Under the pieces are notes generated by a model. The model had not been told where the DNA came from and did not search any database. It saw nothing but the letters and a program-made list of their open reading frames with translations. This document shows positions 30,200 through 40,528 of a stretch of DNA of 64,000 nucleotides, in pieces (position 1 is the stretch's first letter; every line of letters begins with the position of its first letter). Position numbers and translations under genes: made by a program. Origin of the DNA: Agrypnia vestita (taxonomy: Eukaryota > Arthropoda > Insecta > Trichoptera > Phryganeidae). The DNA lies in contig JADDOH010000474.1 in NCBI GenBank assembly GCA_016648135.1, forward strand, positions 186,001 to 250,000. Direction: 5' to 3'.

Positions 30200-30400
30200 T
30201 ATATCTACCTATTATAGATGTCTCGTAGACACGAAATTAAATTTTTTATGGAAAAGTAGTGTGTTCATAGGGCTAATGTAACTTTCACATTTCAACCCAT
30301 TATGGAATACCACATTTATCAAATCGTTGCAATTATCATTAACAATCATCAAAAACCTTAATTAAGCACAGATGTCACTAATGAGATATATATATTTTTA
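30200..30400. mobile_element. Family C MITE, heavily decayed
   Basis: AGATGTCTCGTAGACACGAA, GTGTTCATAGGGCT and TGTCACTAATGAGATATATA resemble family C ends and interior at low similarity. Listed because flanking TATAGATGTCTC is diagnostic; the body is uncertain. Confidence 0.35.
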
Positions 30401-30419
30401 ATTGCAATTTTTTTCATAA

Positions 30420-30720
30420 TAGAGGGTGTTTTTCAAAGGTGCCGAACTTTATGAAATAAAACACATAAAAATCGTGGAACCATGGCATGGGCTTTATTGA
30501 AAAAATAATTTTACTCCGTTGGTATTTAAATAAGTGTGTTTTAAGAGGTTTGTTTTTCGAATTGGCAATACTCTTTCCAACGGCAGCCAATTTGACAGCT
30601 GACATCTGACTTATGCTCAGTTTGGTTTGCCATTTCGCCATGAATGGACGTAAGCTACGACAATGCTTGCAAATTGTGTAAATTAATTTAGAAAATAATG
30701 GTATCGTTATCATATTTAAA
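30420..30720 (-). mobile_element. Possible DNA transposon end fragment
   Basis: AGAGGGTGTTTTTCAAAGGT resembles the outer end of an IS630/mariner-type element. The minus-strand frame (99 aa, ...LRPFMAKWQTKLSISQMSAV then KLAAVGKSIANSKNK) looks like non-random sequence but carries no domain I can name. No second terminus was found. Confidence 0.25.
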
Positions 30721-30782
30721 CATCAATGGCAAAAATTACGAAAATTATCATTTCATTGTTCTATACATATAAAAAACAGCCT

Positions 30783-31166
30783 ATACAGAGTTATTTGTAA
30801 AACATTAAAAACCTCGCAGGACTATATTCCTGCCTTGATTATGAGTCGAAAGTGCGCACGCTATTATGACCTAATATCAATAGTTATGGAGATATGCGAC
30901 ATCAAAGTTTGCATTTTTTTTTTTCAATATTTCTGACTTATTTTTTGTAAAACGTTGGACTATCATTACATATAAGTTACTGTAATGATAGTCTATCGTT
31001 TTACAAAAAATAATTCAGAAATATTGAAAAAAAATGCAAACTTTGATGTCGCATATCTCCTTAGCTATTGATATTAGGTCATAATAGCTTGAACATTTTC
31101 GACTCGTAATCAAGGCAGGAATATAGTCCTGCGAGGTTATTAATGTTTTAAAAATACACCTGTATA
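30783..31166. mobile_element. Family B hairpin MITE (384 bp)
   Basis: The left arm TACAGAGTTATTTGTAAAAC, ACCTCGCAGGACTATATTCC is mirrored by the right arm GGAATATAGTCCTGCGAGGT ... TTAAAAATACACCTGTA. Arms of about 185 bp meet at ACTATCATTACATATAAGTT. It folds into one long hairpin and has no ORF. Confidence 0.8.
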
Positions 31167-31823
31167 ATACAATTAAGTATTTTTAACTAGGTCTGAAACA
31201 CTACAATGTAAAACTACAATAAAACTATATAGGATTGCATATGCTACGCACAATATTCATACAATAGTACAGAAAAAAAAAATTATTGGCGTGTATTTTA
31301 GTTTGGTGCTTACTTCAAGTGGTAATATTAAATAGCGAGTCGGGACTGTCATCAGAAGTAATAAGAGGATCGACAGTGTCTACGCGTCTATGTAGGCAAA
31401 TGTAGTCATATTCGTGTCGCAGGAAGCCCAATTTTAGGATCTCGGTTCGATGAACCGTGATGACGGTCGCAGGAGTCGTCGAGTATTCATACTTCACCGT
31501 ACATCATACGCCAGTGGTGGGTAACCTAAAGTAAAAGCGGGTCGAAATTCGGAAAAACTTGGTGCCTTGTCACGTCTAGAAATACCCATAATTTTCGGCT
31601 ATTTGTAGACCTACTAAAGGAGTTATACTTTGTATACTGTCAAGAGATTTTAAAAATCAAAAAGAAAAAAAACAATTTAAAAAAAAAGTCCAATGTACAA
31701 AGGTCTTGAAATTTTCGATACCCTGTCGAAAACTATACAAAAGACAGTAATTACAACGGTTTGTAATGAAAAGCTTTATACGACTGTAGATTGTGTAATA
31801 TATGTTTTAATGTAAAAAAAAAG
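31167..31823. other. Unassigned DNA
   Basis: No gene or repeat family was recognised. The 60-aa minus ORF at 31315-31497 has no domain. Confidence 0.45.
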
Positions 31824-32218
31824 TAACCCATAAAAACCAAGTTTTTATTATACTCCCTTTCTCATTTACTAGTGGAAACTGGTTTGGCGCTTAACCCACG
31901 CGTCGGGCTTCGGTCGAGCGACGCTACGAAAGGGAGTAATAAAAAATTTCCGAAAATCCAAAATTATTCTATAATCAGGTTCCGTGGCAACCAGACGCGT
32001 TGAAATATTTTCATACAACTTAGTAAGTTGTATGAAAAAACCATTAAAAATTTGAAAAATTCAAAAATTTATTAATTTTTTTTAACGAAAATATAATAGA
32101 TCTTCTTGATCGTCGTCACGAGTCTGCTTGCAATGTTTCAGCTCGATTGGATCACGGGAAAAGGGTTAAAAATCGATACAAAGTCAAGCAAGCAGACGCA
32201 GATAAAGGGAGTAATAAA
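31824..32218 (+). mobile_element. Family A MITE, short copy
   Basis: It starts TAACCCATAAAAACCAAGTT and ends AAAGGGAGTAATAAAA. It contains the TTGTATGAAAAAACCATTAA and ATAGATCTTCTTGATCGTCG blocks. The GACGTTATCGG interior block is deleted. Confidence 0.7.
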
Positions 32219-32743
32219 AGAGAGATATCTCACGTTCAGAACTGGAGCCTCGAAAGTTTTTCTTCTTTCACATTCAGAGAATAGCACATGATTGAAGGTT
32301 CCCGGGCGGACTGGAATATTCTGGAAGACACCCATATGTACCAAAATACGCGAGAAATTTCTCTAGCTCGAGCGGTTACAAATTACGCGCAAGTGCGCGG
32401 CATCATCGGTTGTTTTAAGTATTTCTTAATTTTTTTTTAATTATTGATAATGTGCAAACCGATCTTCGCGGATTTATCGATCGCGTATTCTGTACCGTTT
32501 TACCTGTGCCAAATAAATTATAGAATTACGTAGCTAAACTTTGATCCCCCCCTCACGTAGCCCAGCGCAGAATTTCACCTACCCACCCCCCCCCCCCCCC
32601 CCCCCCTCGATCAGGCCGCGTGGTTTATGGACGCTCCCATATTAGTGTCTGCGTGAGACTTTTAATTTAATCAACATTTTTAAGTATACTTTAAAAAGCT
32701 TCGGCGACCGTAGGGGGTAAGCGCGGTGCGCTTTGACTGTTTA
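32219..32743. other. Unassigned DNA with a 21-base C run
   Basis: There is an uninterrupted run of 21 C at 32586-32606. The surrounding stretch (AAATAAATTATAG, then CCCAGCGCAGAATTTCACC) has an LTR-like poly(A) and leader flavour, but no second copy exists to test this. Confidence 0.35.
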
Positions 32744-33509
32744 AAGCCATGTTTTCACTAGGGGACAAATTGTCATTCAACAGCACGCGCGGCATAGAGT
32801 CTACGTGACGTTGCAACGTCGTGCACTTTTCCGCGACGTCGCGCACAACATAGCGCGGCATTTCTACGTGCCGTGGCAACGTTGCCATGCGCACGGTACC
32901 CGAGCGAGCTCACTGCGACATTACGCGGAGCGTCAGTCAGTACCACGTGGTATGTTTACAAGTGAATACGCATGCGCTGTATCTGTCAAGATGACAATGT
33001 GGGGCAACGAAATTGTTCTTGAACTCATCGAGCTGTATCGATCGAAGATCGCATAGAATGTCCGTCCTTCTTTCTCTTTGCAGTAAATAATTTCGCATCT
33101 ACCACCTTTTTCTCCTCTTACGTTTCGATAAACTCATTAACATAAACAGATACGCAGCTGTCATCATAAACTCATAGGGCGACATTTCCGCGACGTGTGG
33201 AAAACAATAATTATTTGCAAAAAGGATCTTGTTTTTAATAATATTCAATTTACTACAGTAAAACCTCGTTAATTTGAAATTGCGACCCAAAAAAACGTTT
33301 CGAATTGCGCGGAACCCCGTTTTCGCCAAATGAGATACCGCAGCTGTCATCATAACCTCATCGGGTGACATTTCCGCGACAAGATATGCGAGTCCCGGTG
33401 TGTACACGTCAAATGACAGCGTCATTGTCCCCGAAACATGAGCGTAGATGTTGATGCGACATGCCGCGCGGAATGTTTCGCGATTTATCCCCTAGTGAAT
33501 ACATGGCTT
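32744..33509 (+). mobile_element. MADF-bearing DNA element (family G), copy 2
   Basis: AAGCCATGTTTTCACTAGGG at the left mirrors CCCTAGTGAATACATGGCTT at the right (about 25 bp inverted repeat). At 766 bp it is the uninterrupted form of the 6433-9352 element. It keeps the start of a MADF frame (WGNEIVLELIELYRS, 32997-33056) followed by an intron-like acceptor TTCTTTCTCTTTGCAG. The CGCAGCTGTCATCATAACCT segment occurs twice inside it (about 33153 and 33342) and once in copy 1 (about 7009). Confidence 0.7.
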
Positions 33510-33950
33510 ACGTTTATCGTATGGGCAAGTTGAATTCGTAGACGACTATACGAAGAATCCTTCGCTCGTAATTAACGTAGTGCAAAGCGACGAGCGAGAG
33601 AAAGACAAAACATCTCCTCACTGTCGACTTGTAGACGGCTGGACGGGTAACTTAATTTCAGCCCTAAATTACACGACCACAGAGTGCAGATCTGTGTACA
33701 CGACACTGCGACAGTGACTTGAAATTTGCAAAATAATAAATAGGCATAATAATCTATCATTTTTTACTTTTGTTGTGCGAAGTTTTGGTGAATAATACCC
33801 AATTTTACGCAATATAAAATAAGACAATAATTCTGTTTAATTATTTTACACTTTATTTTCATTTCTGTAGATACATCATCTATTCCTTTTTAATATTATT
33901 CTGAGTGCTTTATTTTGGAGTATTGTTATTTTTTAAATTTATTCTTCACT
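33510..33950. other. Unassigned DNA
   Basis: No feature was recognised apart from a short GC-richer patch near 33540-33620. Confidence 0.4.
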
Positions 33951-34502
33951 ATACAGGGTTATTTGTAAAACATTAATAACCTCGCAGGACTGTATTCCTG
34001 CCTTGATTATGAGTCGAAAATGTTCAAGCTATTATGACCTAATGTCAATAGTTAAGGAGATATGCGACATCAAAGTTTGCATTTTTTTTTCAATATTCCT
34101 GACTTATTTTTTGTAAAACGTTAAAAAAAAACTACCATTACAGTAACTCATATCGACTACGGAAAATTTATTGGTTTCAATACAAGTTAAATAAAATGAT
34201 AAAAACCCTGAAAAAATTCCAATTGGAATGTTTTCCAATTGGAATTCAAAGGTTTTTATTTTTTTATTTGATTTGTATTAAAGAGAATTAATTTTTCGTA
34301 TTCGATATGACTTACTGTAATGATAGTCCAACGTTTTACAAAAAATAAGTCAGGAATATTGAAAAAAAAATGCAAACTTTGATGTCGCATATCTCCTTAA
34401 CTATTGACATTAGGTCATAATAGCTTGAACATTTTCGACTCATAATCAAGGCAGGAATATAGTCCTGCGAGGTTATTAATGTTTTACAAATAACCCTGTA
34501 TA
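33951..34502. mobile_element. Family B hairpin MITE (552 bp, complete)
   Basis: TATACAGGGTTATTTGTAAA ... TTTACAAATAACCCTGTATA gives perfect terminal inversion, with TA at each outer edge. The arms run about 230 bp each to a centre made of AATTGGAATGTTTTCCAATT. This is the reference copy for the family. Confidence 0.85.
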
Positions 34503-35120
34503 AAAATATTTAGGTACATAAAAGAGAAAAGTTGTTTTATTTCATTTCTTTAGTTGACTGTGACGAGTTGATTGTATTTTTCTTTTGACATATAAGCCCA
34601 AGTAGCAGTTTTACTTTCCCCAAAACTATATTCCTTCGATTTTCTTTAAATTTTCAAAAGTAACGTCGTAATAAAAATAGCCAACGGTCGAGCCGTAGGC
34701 ACATCGTCCCGAAGTTTATTTCTATCGTCTGCTTAACGAAGTTGACGCATTATCTAGTTGACGAATTCAACTAGTTGATCGACTCGTCGATGGACGGGAC
34801 ACAAATGGACGGTCTAGTTTCGTCGACGACCCATCGCTAGTAGACAATGCGCGTCACCTCCGGCACGCGTGTCGCGGGTCTGCCATAACTACCGCGCGCC
34901 ACGCGGCACGCGAAACCGAGTCGCGCGGCCGAACAAGGACTGTCTTTGGCGCTATTTCTCATTTCAACGTTTCAAAGTCACACGGTGCGCGACGAATGCT
35001 TTGTATTCGGACCGCGGCTCGTATTCCGATTATACATTCATATTTTCTATCAACGGCGGGACCAACATCCAATGTTGCAGCAAGGCTGATTAATCATCGC
35101 TGCCATATAACTAAACAAAA
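34503..35120. other. Unassigned DNA, partly GC-rich
   Basis: The 34860-35030 part is CG-rich against the AT-rich background and could hold an exon or promoter, but neither strand gives a convincing frame. GTCGACGACCCATCGCTA near 34817 resembles a hAT-type terminus without a visible partner. Confidence 0.35.
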
Positions 35121-35121
35121 G

Positions 35122-35200
35122 ATAGAACGCCACACTCTTCTGCCCTGGCGCGCCACTTGTGCCTCGTCCACTTTCGTACATCTTCTCGAGATGACTGGAA
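35122..35200 (-). pseudogene. RTE-like LINE 3' coding tail, small fragment
   Basis: The minus strand matches the end of the element seen at 56035-56705: ...RR.YESG.G.SGAPGQKSVAF, equivalent to RRCMNVAEAKVECQDRRVWR there. About 80 bp remain. Confidence 0.4.
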
Positions 35201-35647
35201 AAGTGTAGAACGTTCTCGACGCATCGCGGAATCAGCATGTTTTATATATTTATATAAAGGGCGAACCCGCGCATGCGGATGAGTTATTTTGTTGACAGCG
35301 GGCTAACATCGTAGAAGCGAAAACGTGCGGCGGCTCAGTGTTGCCAGCGCGTGCGCGTATCCTAGCGACAGTACAACAAAAATTTATCTACCGGGGAAAA
35401 ATTGTCTGATACTTTCCGCAGGGTCCTAAAGAATATATGTTCAGAATTTGGGTCAGATATGTCGAACGGTATAGAGTTGTATAGAAAATATAACTGGGGA
35501 GAGGGGAAATGTCTATTTTAACCGGTGGGTCCTAAAGTAATAGTGTGCAAAATTTGGTTCAGATCGGTCAAACGGTGTAAATATGTATAGAGACAGACAG
35601 ATGGACAGATGGACATTGAGTTTTATTGGTTAAGATTATTCATTCCT

Positions 35648-35818
35648 TCTGTGTATAGTTTTCTGGGTTATTCTGTTCCTTGTATATATGACCTCTCTGG
35701 CAGAAGCTTAGGATCCCATTTCATCAGGGCTGATGATGGACCCTGAAATGGGATCCTAAGCTTCTGCCAGAGAGGTCACACATATACGGCAGAATATCTC
35801 AGAAAACTATACACAAAA
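35648..35818. mobile_element. Penelope-like terminal palindrome, third locus
   Basis: The left arm TGTATAGTTTTCTGGGTTAT ... GACCTCTCTGGCAGAAGCTT mirrors the right arm around TCAGGGCTGATGATGGACCC. The centre repeats the CTGATGATGGACCCTGAAAT, GGGATCC words of the 18.0 kb Penelope arms, but the GAAAC core is replaced by TAAGC. It is therefore a ribozyme-dead relative. Confidence 0.5.
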
Positions 35819-36515
35819 TACATTTTAGTGTCCTAGTTTCGTGTATTTCAGTTGCATAATAAATTGTCCCATTCAACGTTTCGTCACTGCAATTACATCA
35901 AGTATTAAAATAGTGAAATCCTAATGGGGTAAGTGACTTATAAATGATCGAGGATTTAACCCCCACTGTAAGTACTTTGTTTTACCAATTATAAAGATAT
36001 TCTTACCGGTAATTGATTCTGCCTCGACAAATCAGAAAATACGACATAATAACACATCACATCTCAATGCCCTAACACCTAAATAATGTAACAAAAATGA
36101 CAATCATTATGTTTACCATGCTTAAGGGTGATAACATTAGTGCATTATGTGCAGTGCAGGGGGAGTTACCGGACATGCGCCCACATTGTCAATATCGAAA
36201 AGGTTTAGGAATCGCACATTTTGACATCATCCGGAAAAAACCCACCAACCGGGATACAGTATGTACACAATCAACGCACGCCAGGTGTGCTCGAAATCGT
36301 AGCATGACAAGTTCGCAACATACATTGAAATCCAATGGGACAGATTGGATTCGGTGAGAGTAGTGCAGGGACAGTAATTATTTTGCAAGATACGAGATTG
36401 GTTTGAATATGTTCAATTGATAGACTGTTAACCGAAGGGTGTTCTAGTTCGAATGGACTGTTTAAAAGGGTTAAAAATATGGTCCAACGGGAATATAATG
36501 AGAGGAAAATCATTC
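35819..36515. other. Unassigned DNA
   Basis: No gene was recognised. The 86-aa plus ORF from 36097 and the 116-aa minus ORF from 36621 have no domain; the latter overlaps the minisatellite. Confidence 0.4.
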
Positions 36516-36519
36516 CAGT

Positions 36520-36900
36520 TGATACAAAAAGGATAAGAAAGAACCCAAAAGGACACCTTGAAAGGATAGCAAAGAATCTATGTAATACGACAGTTAGAGA
36601 TAATAACAAGAACTTGTCCAATACGACACCTTAAAAGGATAACAGTAACGTGTCCGATAAGACACCTTGAAAGGATAGCAAGAAGAAGTATAAAAGGATA
36701 GCTTAAAATGATAAAAAGAACGTGTCCAATACACCTTGAAAGGATAGAAATAACATGTCCAATAAGATATCTTGAAATGATAGCAGAAACGTGTCTAATA
36801 AGACACATTGAAAAGAAATCGAAGAAAGGACAGCTTGAAATGAGAACAAGAATGTGTCCAATAGGACATTTTGAAAGGATAACGATAAACGTCTTCGACA
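36520..36900. repeat. Degenerate 36-bp minisatellite
   Basis: The word TGTCC(A/G)ATA-GACACC-TT-AAAGGATA recurs, with TGTCC/TGTCT at 36615, 36651, 36723, 36756, 36792 and 36854: spacings of 36, 72, 33, 36 and 62. The basic unit is about 36 bp with indels. Because 36 is a multiple of three, frames stay open on both strands (for example the 119-aa minus ORF), which is not evidence of a gene. Confidence 0.7.
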
Positions 36901-37073
36901 GCACTTTTTTATACCGAAATATATTGGGACAACACAAAATTCACTTGTTGGTACGAAGAGAGAAGTTGTATACTTCATATTCCAAGGTTTGGTAGGCATC
37001 TGACCTTCGGAGGCCCGGTATGTGGTCGGGTACGGATCGAAACAACATACAGCACAATGGCAAGGGTAATCAC

Positions 37074-37222
37074 CTGTCGTCCTGAAGCTGCCTGAGCTCG
37101 CTGAGCTCCAGCTCCCGGCGCAGGCCGGACACCTCGCACAGCAGCAGGTCCCTCTGGGCCGTCACGGCCTCCAGCTCGGCGCGCAGGCGCACGATCTCGT
37201 TCGACAGGTCCATGGTCGCCAT
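37074..37222 (-). CDS. Candidate first coding exon of a host coiled-coil protein
   Basis: On the minus strand an ATG at 37222 opens 49 codons, MATMDLSNEIVRLRAELEAV then TAQRDLLLCEVSGLRRELEL and SELRQLQDD, ending at AG followed by GTGATT, a splice-donor match (37073-37068). An in-frame TGA lies 19 codons upstream of the ATG, consistent with a first coding exon. Leu and hydrophobic residues fall at heptad spacing (V-L-A-L-A-V, L-L-V-L-L-L), and charged residues dominate: a predicted coiled coil of at least six heptads. The segment is strongly GC-rich with G/C third positions (CTG, GAG, GCC), unlike the AT-rich repeats around it, and it has no other copy in the window. I do not recognise the protein. 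The rest of the gene would lie toward lower coordinates, but I could not find the next exon in the window. Confidence 0.6.
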
Positions 37223-37420
37223 GATGCCCTCGCTGGACGCACTAGCCAAGAGTCCCCTCCGGTCCCGTCAGCATCTTCCGCCTCCAACTGAAGGTCTTCG
37301 GCTCTCTCTCGAGGAATGCGCGCGAGAGAATCTTTATCGGTTCAGCCTTCAAAACTTCCTTCTCACTTTCTTATTCTTCATCGTCCTGATTCTTTTTCGT
37401 TGTTACTTTTTGAATTAAGT
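37223..37420 (-). promoter_or_regulatory. Possible 5' UTR or promoter side of the coiled-coil gene
   Basis: The GC-rich sequence continues upstream of the start (to about 37330) and contains an in-frame stop, so it is probably 5' UTR. I see no TATA box at a suitable distance. Assignment is by position only. Confidence 0.3.
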
Positions 37421-37619
37421 AAATATATATCACTCAATATGCTTTATTATTAATTTAAATTGTAATCTAAAAGGAAAAGGCAAAGTTAAAACTCTAGGAT
37501 TTTCGAACTCGATCGATGTTGGATGAAAATAAAAGTAAGAAAAAAATTAATTTATAATTTTCTTATCTTAATTTTTTGACTAAGATGTTTAAATTTTTAC
37601 TGGATTTTACTATATTATA

Positions 37620-37910
37620 GATCTCTCACAGAGGCGACGCTATTTATATGAGAAAGAAAGTATGGAAGTATTTTTCTCATTACCAGCGGCGACATCTATA
37701 CACGTTTCATGGAAATGAAAATTTTTAACCATAGATGTCGTATTTGTATTGAATAAAGTAAGCGAGGTACACAAATACCATTAATACAACATTCCAACCT
37801 TGAACGATACATTGTTTAAAGTGATCACCAAAGCCAGCCCACAGCAGGCAAGCGCCCTTCCGCACATACTTTCCCGCATAAACACCTCCGTGTCTGTGAG
37901 ACATCTACAA
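37620..37910. mobile_element. Family C MITE, diverged full-length copy
   Basis: ATAGATCTCTCACAGAGGCG at the left and GTCTGTGAGACATCTACAAT at the right are inverted. TATGGAAGTATTTTTCTC and AAAGTGATCACCAAAGCCAG keep family C order at reduced similarity. It sits between the two exon candidates. Confidence 0.5.
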
Positions 37911-38194
37911 TTTATCTTAATTTAAGACAGATTGAGCTAAAAATCAGTCCGAGTTCCGCCTAGATATTGACATTGCCTTCACCGCGGACGCAGAGATTCC
38001 CACCACAAAGCCCAAAACACCACTGCAAACACCCCAACATGTATGTACACGAAGACGTATGCACCGCATCTCCTCACCGAAGATAATTTACACTTAAGAC
38101 TAGGCGTGCTTGGAAGGGGGCCGAAGAGAGCCGGGTGCAGAGTTTCCAGAAGCCCATCACGAGTTATTGAAAAGGTAAGGCTAGCTACATTCGG

Positions 38195-38250
38195 TCAGCC
38201 GGTCCTCTTCTGCGCAGGGGTCCGCCGCGCAGCGCCGGGGAGCGGAGAGT
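38195..38250 (-). CDS. Possible short terminal exon (strand uncertain)
   Basis: On the minus strand an acceptor-like CTTCTCTCTCTTTCCAG ends at 38251, and the following frame reads DSPLPGAARRTPAQKRTG then stop. The block 38100-38320 is GC-rich and unlike the repeats. The plus strand competes: AAAAG/GTAAGG at about 38173 and CTTCTGCGCAG/G at 38219 could bound a 45-base intron, which is too short for most insects. Either reading is weak, and the patch may be a host exon or a GC-rich remnant. Confidence 0.25.
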
Positions 38251-38442
38251 CTGGAAAGAGAGAGAAGCGCAAGTCAGCCAACAGAACATTCCGCGCCTGG
38301 ACGTCAGCCCAGGTACAAGTACATGATGCATATGGTACAGAATGAAATGGACGCGCCACAATATTTGTGATCGAGGTGATTTTCGTGCAAAAACGATGAT
38401 TATCTCCACATTCCGTCGTCAAATGAGCAGGGTTAGAGGATA

Positions 38443-38755
38443 TATACAGGGTTATTTGGAATACATTAATAACCTCGCAGGAGTATATTCCTCTCTTGAT
38501 TATGAGTCGAAAATGTTCGAGCTATTGTGACCTAATATCAATAGTTAAGGAGATTTGCGACATCAAAGTTTGCATTTTTTTTCAATATTTCTGACTTATT
38601 TTTTGTAAAACGTTGGACTATCATTACGGTAACTTATACCGATTGGAATTTTTTCAGGGTTTTTATCATTTTATTTAGCTTGTATTGAAACGAATGAATT
38701 TTTCGTAATCGATATGAGTTACTGTAACGATAGTCCAACGTTTCACAATAAATAA
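38443..38755. mobile_element. Family B hairpin MITE, partial
   Basis: It starts TACAGGGTTATTTGGAATAC and folds back at ACCGATTGGAATTTTTTCAG. The right arm ends at CCAACGTTTCACAATAAATA, so the right terminus is lost. Confidence 0.65.
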
Positions 38756-38919
38756 AGCGATGTATGTCTGCTATGACGACCGTAGATATAAAAAAAACAA
38801 CCAGTAGCATTTTTTTAAATACATCTAGCGCCATCTTTTTACGACCGCAGAAAGTTTTTTGGATATGTATCAAAAATAAAACTCAAACCATAAATATCGT
38901 GATATATATATCCGCGGAT

Positions 38920-39265
38920 ATACAGGGTTATTTGTAAAACATTAATAACCTCGCAGGACTATATTCCTGCCTTGATTATGAGTCGAAAATGTTCGAGCTA
39001 TTGTGACCTAATATCAATAGTTAAGGAGATTTGCGACATCAAAGTTTGCATTTTTTTTTCAATATTTCTGACTTATTTTTTTGTACAACGTTGGACTGTC
39101 GTTACAGTAACTAATATCGATTACGAAAAATTCATTTGTTTCAATACAAATTAAATTAAATGATGAAAACCCTGAAAAAATTCCAATTGGAAAACATTCC
39201 AATTGCAATTGGAAGGTTTTTAATTTTTTATTTGACTTGTATTAAAGGGAATGAATTTTTCACAT
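38920..39265 (+). mobile_element. Family B hairpin MITE, partial
   Basis: It starts TACAGGGTTATTTGTAAAAC and keeps the left arm and the AATTGGAAAACATTCCAATT centre. It ends soon after GAATGAATTTTTCAC, missing most of the right arm. Confidence 0.7.
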
Positions 39266-39561
39266 TCGATGATACATGTATCAGTGAATCAATCGATAAT
39301 ATACATAGCACCAAGCAGTACGAAAAACACATATAAAGCCAGGCAGAAAAATAAATATGTACATACAGACATATGTACATACAAATATAATAGATCAATT
39401 TCGTGCAGCTGTTCAGGAAAGATAAACTGGGTACCTACATCAGTGTGCCGAGTTATATTTGCAATACAAACAGCAATACGCAGGTTGTGAAAGCGATTTC
39501 CTCCGAAGCCATATTTCACTAGATACCGCTAGGGTTGCCACCCGTACATAATTATAAAGTA

Positions 39562-39999
39562 CTAGCTGTGCCCGCGCGGCTTCGCACGCGTAGATTTTTA
39601 GTACACTGTTTGGATCGTCATAGAACATTCGCGAATCTTCTAGAACTTTCAAAAAATTTATTGAATGTACAGGAACCTTCTAGACACACCGACACATTCA
39701 GTTTAGAATCTTATAGAACTTTCGGGAATTTTCTAGAACCTTCTCCTTCCAGAACTTTCTAGAGCAGGTTTTTCCGGAACCTTCCAGACTCACTGACACA
39801 GTCGGCGCGCCTATTTTGAAACAATTTGAAGCGTTTGCGGCCTTCCCATAAGAAAAAAATGTGCTAGAAAGCACATTTTCGCCACCCACTCCCACCCACG
39901 CGCAGCCACCCCCACCAAACTCGCATATTTTCGATGCGACACCAAGGGCTATATATATATATATATATATATATACATACATATATATATATATATTGA
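39562..39999 (-). mobile_element. Helitron, copy 2 (complete ends)
   Basis: On the minus strand it begins TCAATATATATATATAT at 39999 and ends with a GC-rich hairpin (CGCGTGCGAAGCCGCGCGG), GCACAG and CTAG at 39562, followed by T. TC at the start, a hairpin just before a CTAG end and no target duplication are the defining Helitron features. The 438-bp length and lack of a Rep/helicase gene make it non-autonomous. Confidence 0.85.
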
Positions 40000-40528
40000 T
40001 TTCCGTTATTTCGGGTAATTATACTCTATACACTATAAAGTACGCGAAGATACTTCATTTCACATGATTTCATTTCTCTGGGATTCATTTTACTTATAAC
40101 ATACAAAAAAAGTTGATCGTAGAAATTTTAGCGTAAAACGGAACGAGAGAGTTACCGGGGTCTATGGCGTTATCGATTGTTGCCGAATAGGTTCGATAAT
40201 TGACGATATACCCTGTGGCGGTCGCCACATAAATGCTCGTTTTAAAATACAACCTAACCTAACCTCAAATGTCAACATAGTCAATGTCATTGCAAAAATT
40301 TATTGTTTGTTTTGTGTAAGGCGGATTGAGTGCAGTTAAAATACGATTAATTGGTTTTATAGAGTTTTTTCTGTGACGAATAGCAAATGGCGAGACGAAA
40401 GAAACAAAGCGTCTCTGAATCTGATAAAATGAATGACTTATTTACTTTAACTTAAATAATATAGACTGCAAAAATGCTGTGCAGTTGTTTAGTGGTGATA
40501 ATTATTTGCTAAAAGTTGCTAAAAGTAA

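Noticed and set aside
32586..32606. 21-base C run as a regulatory or G-quadruplex element
   Set aside because: A single uninterrupted homopolymer with no flanking pattern; could be partly a sequencing or assembly error.
36578..36999. Leu/Ile/Ser-rich minus ORFs resembling membrane proteins
   Set aside because: They translate a degenerate 36-bp minisatellite; hydrophobicity comes from its base composition.
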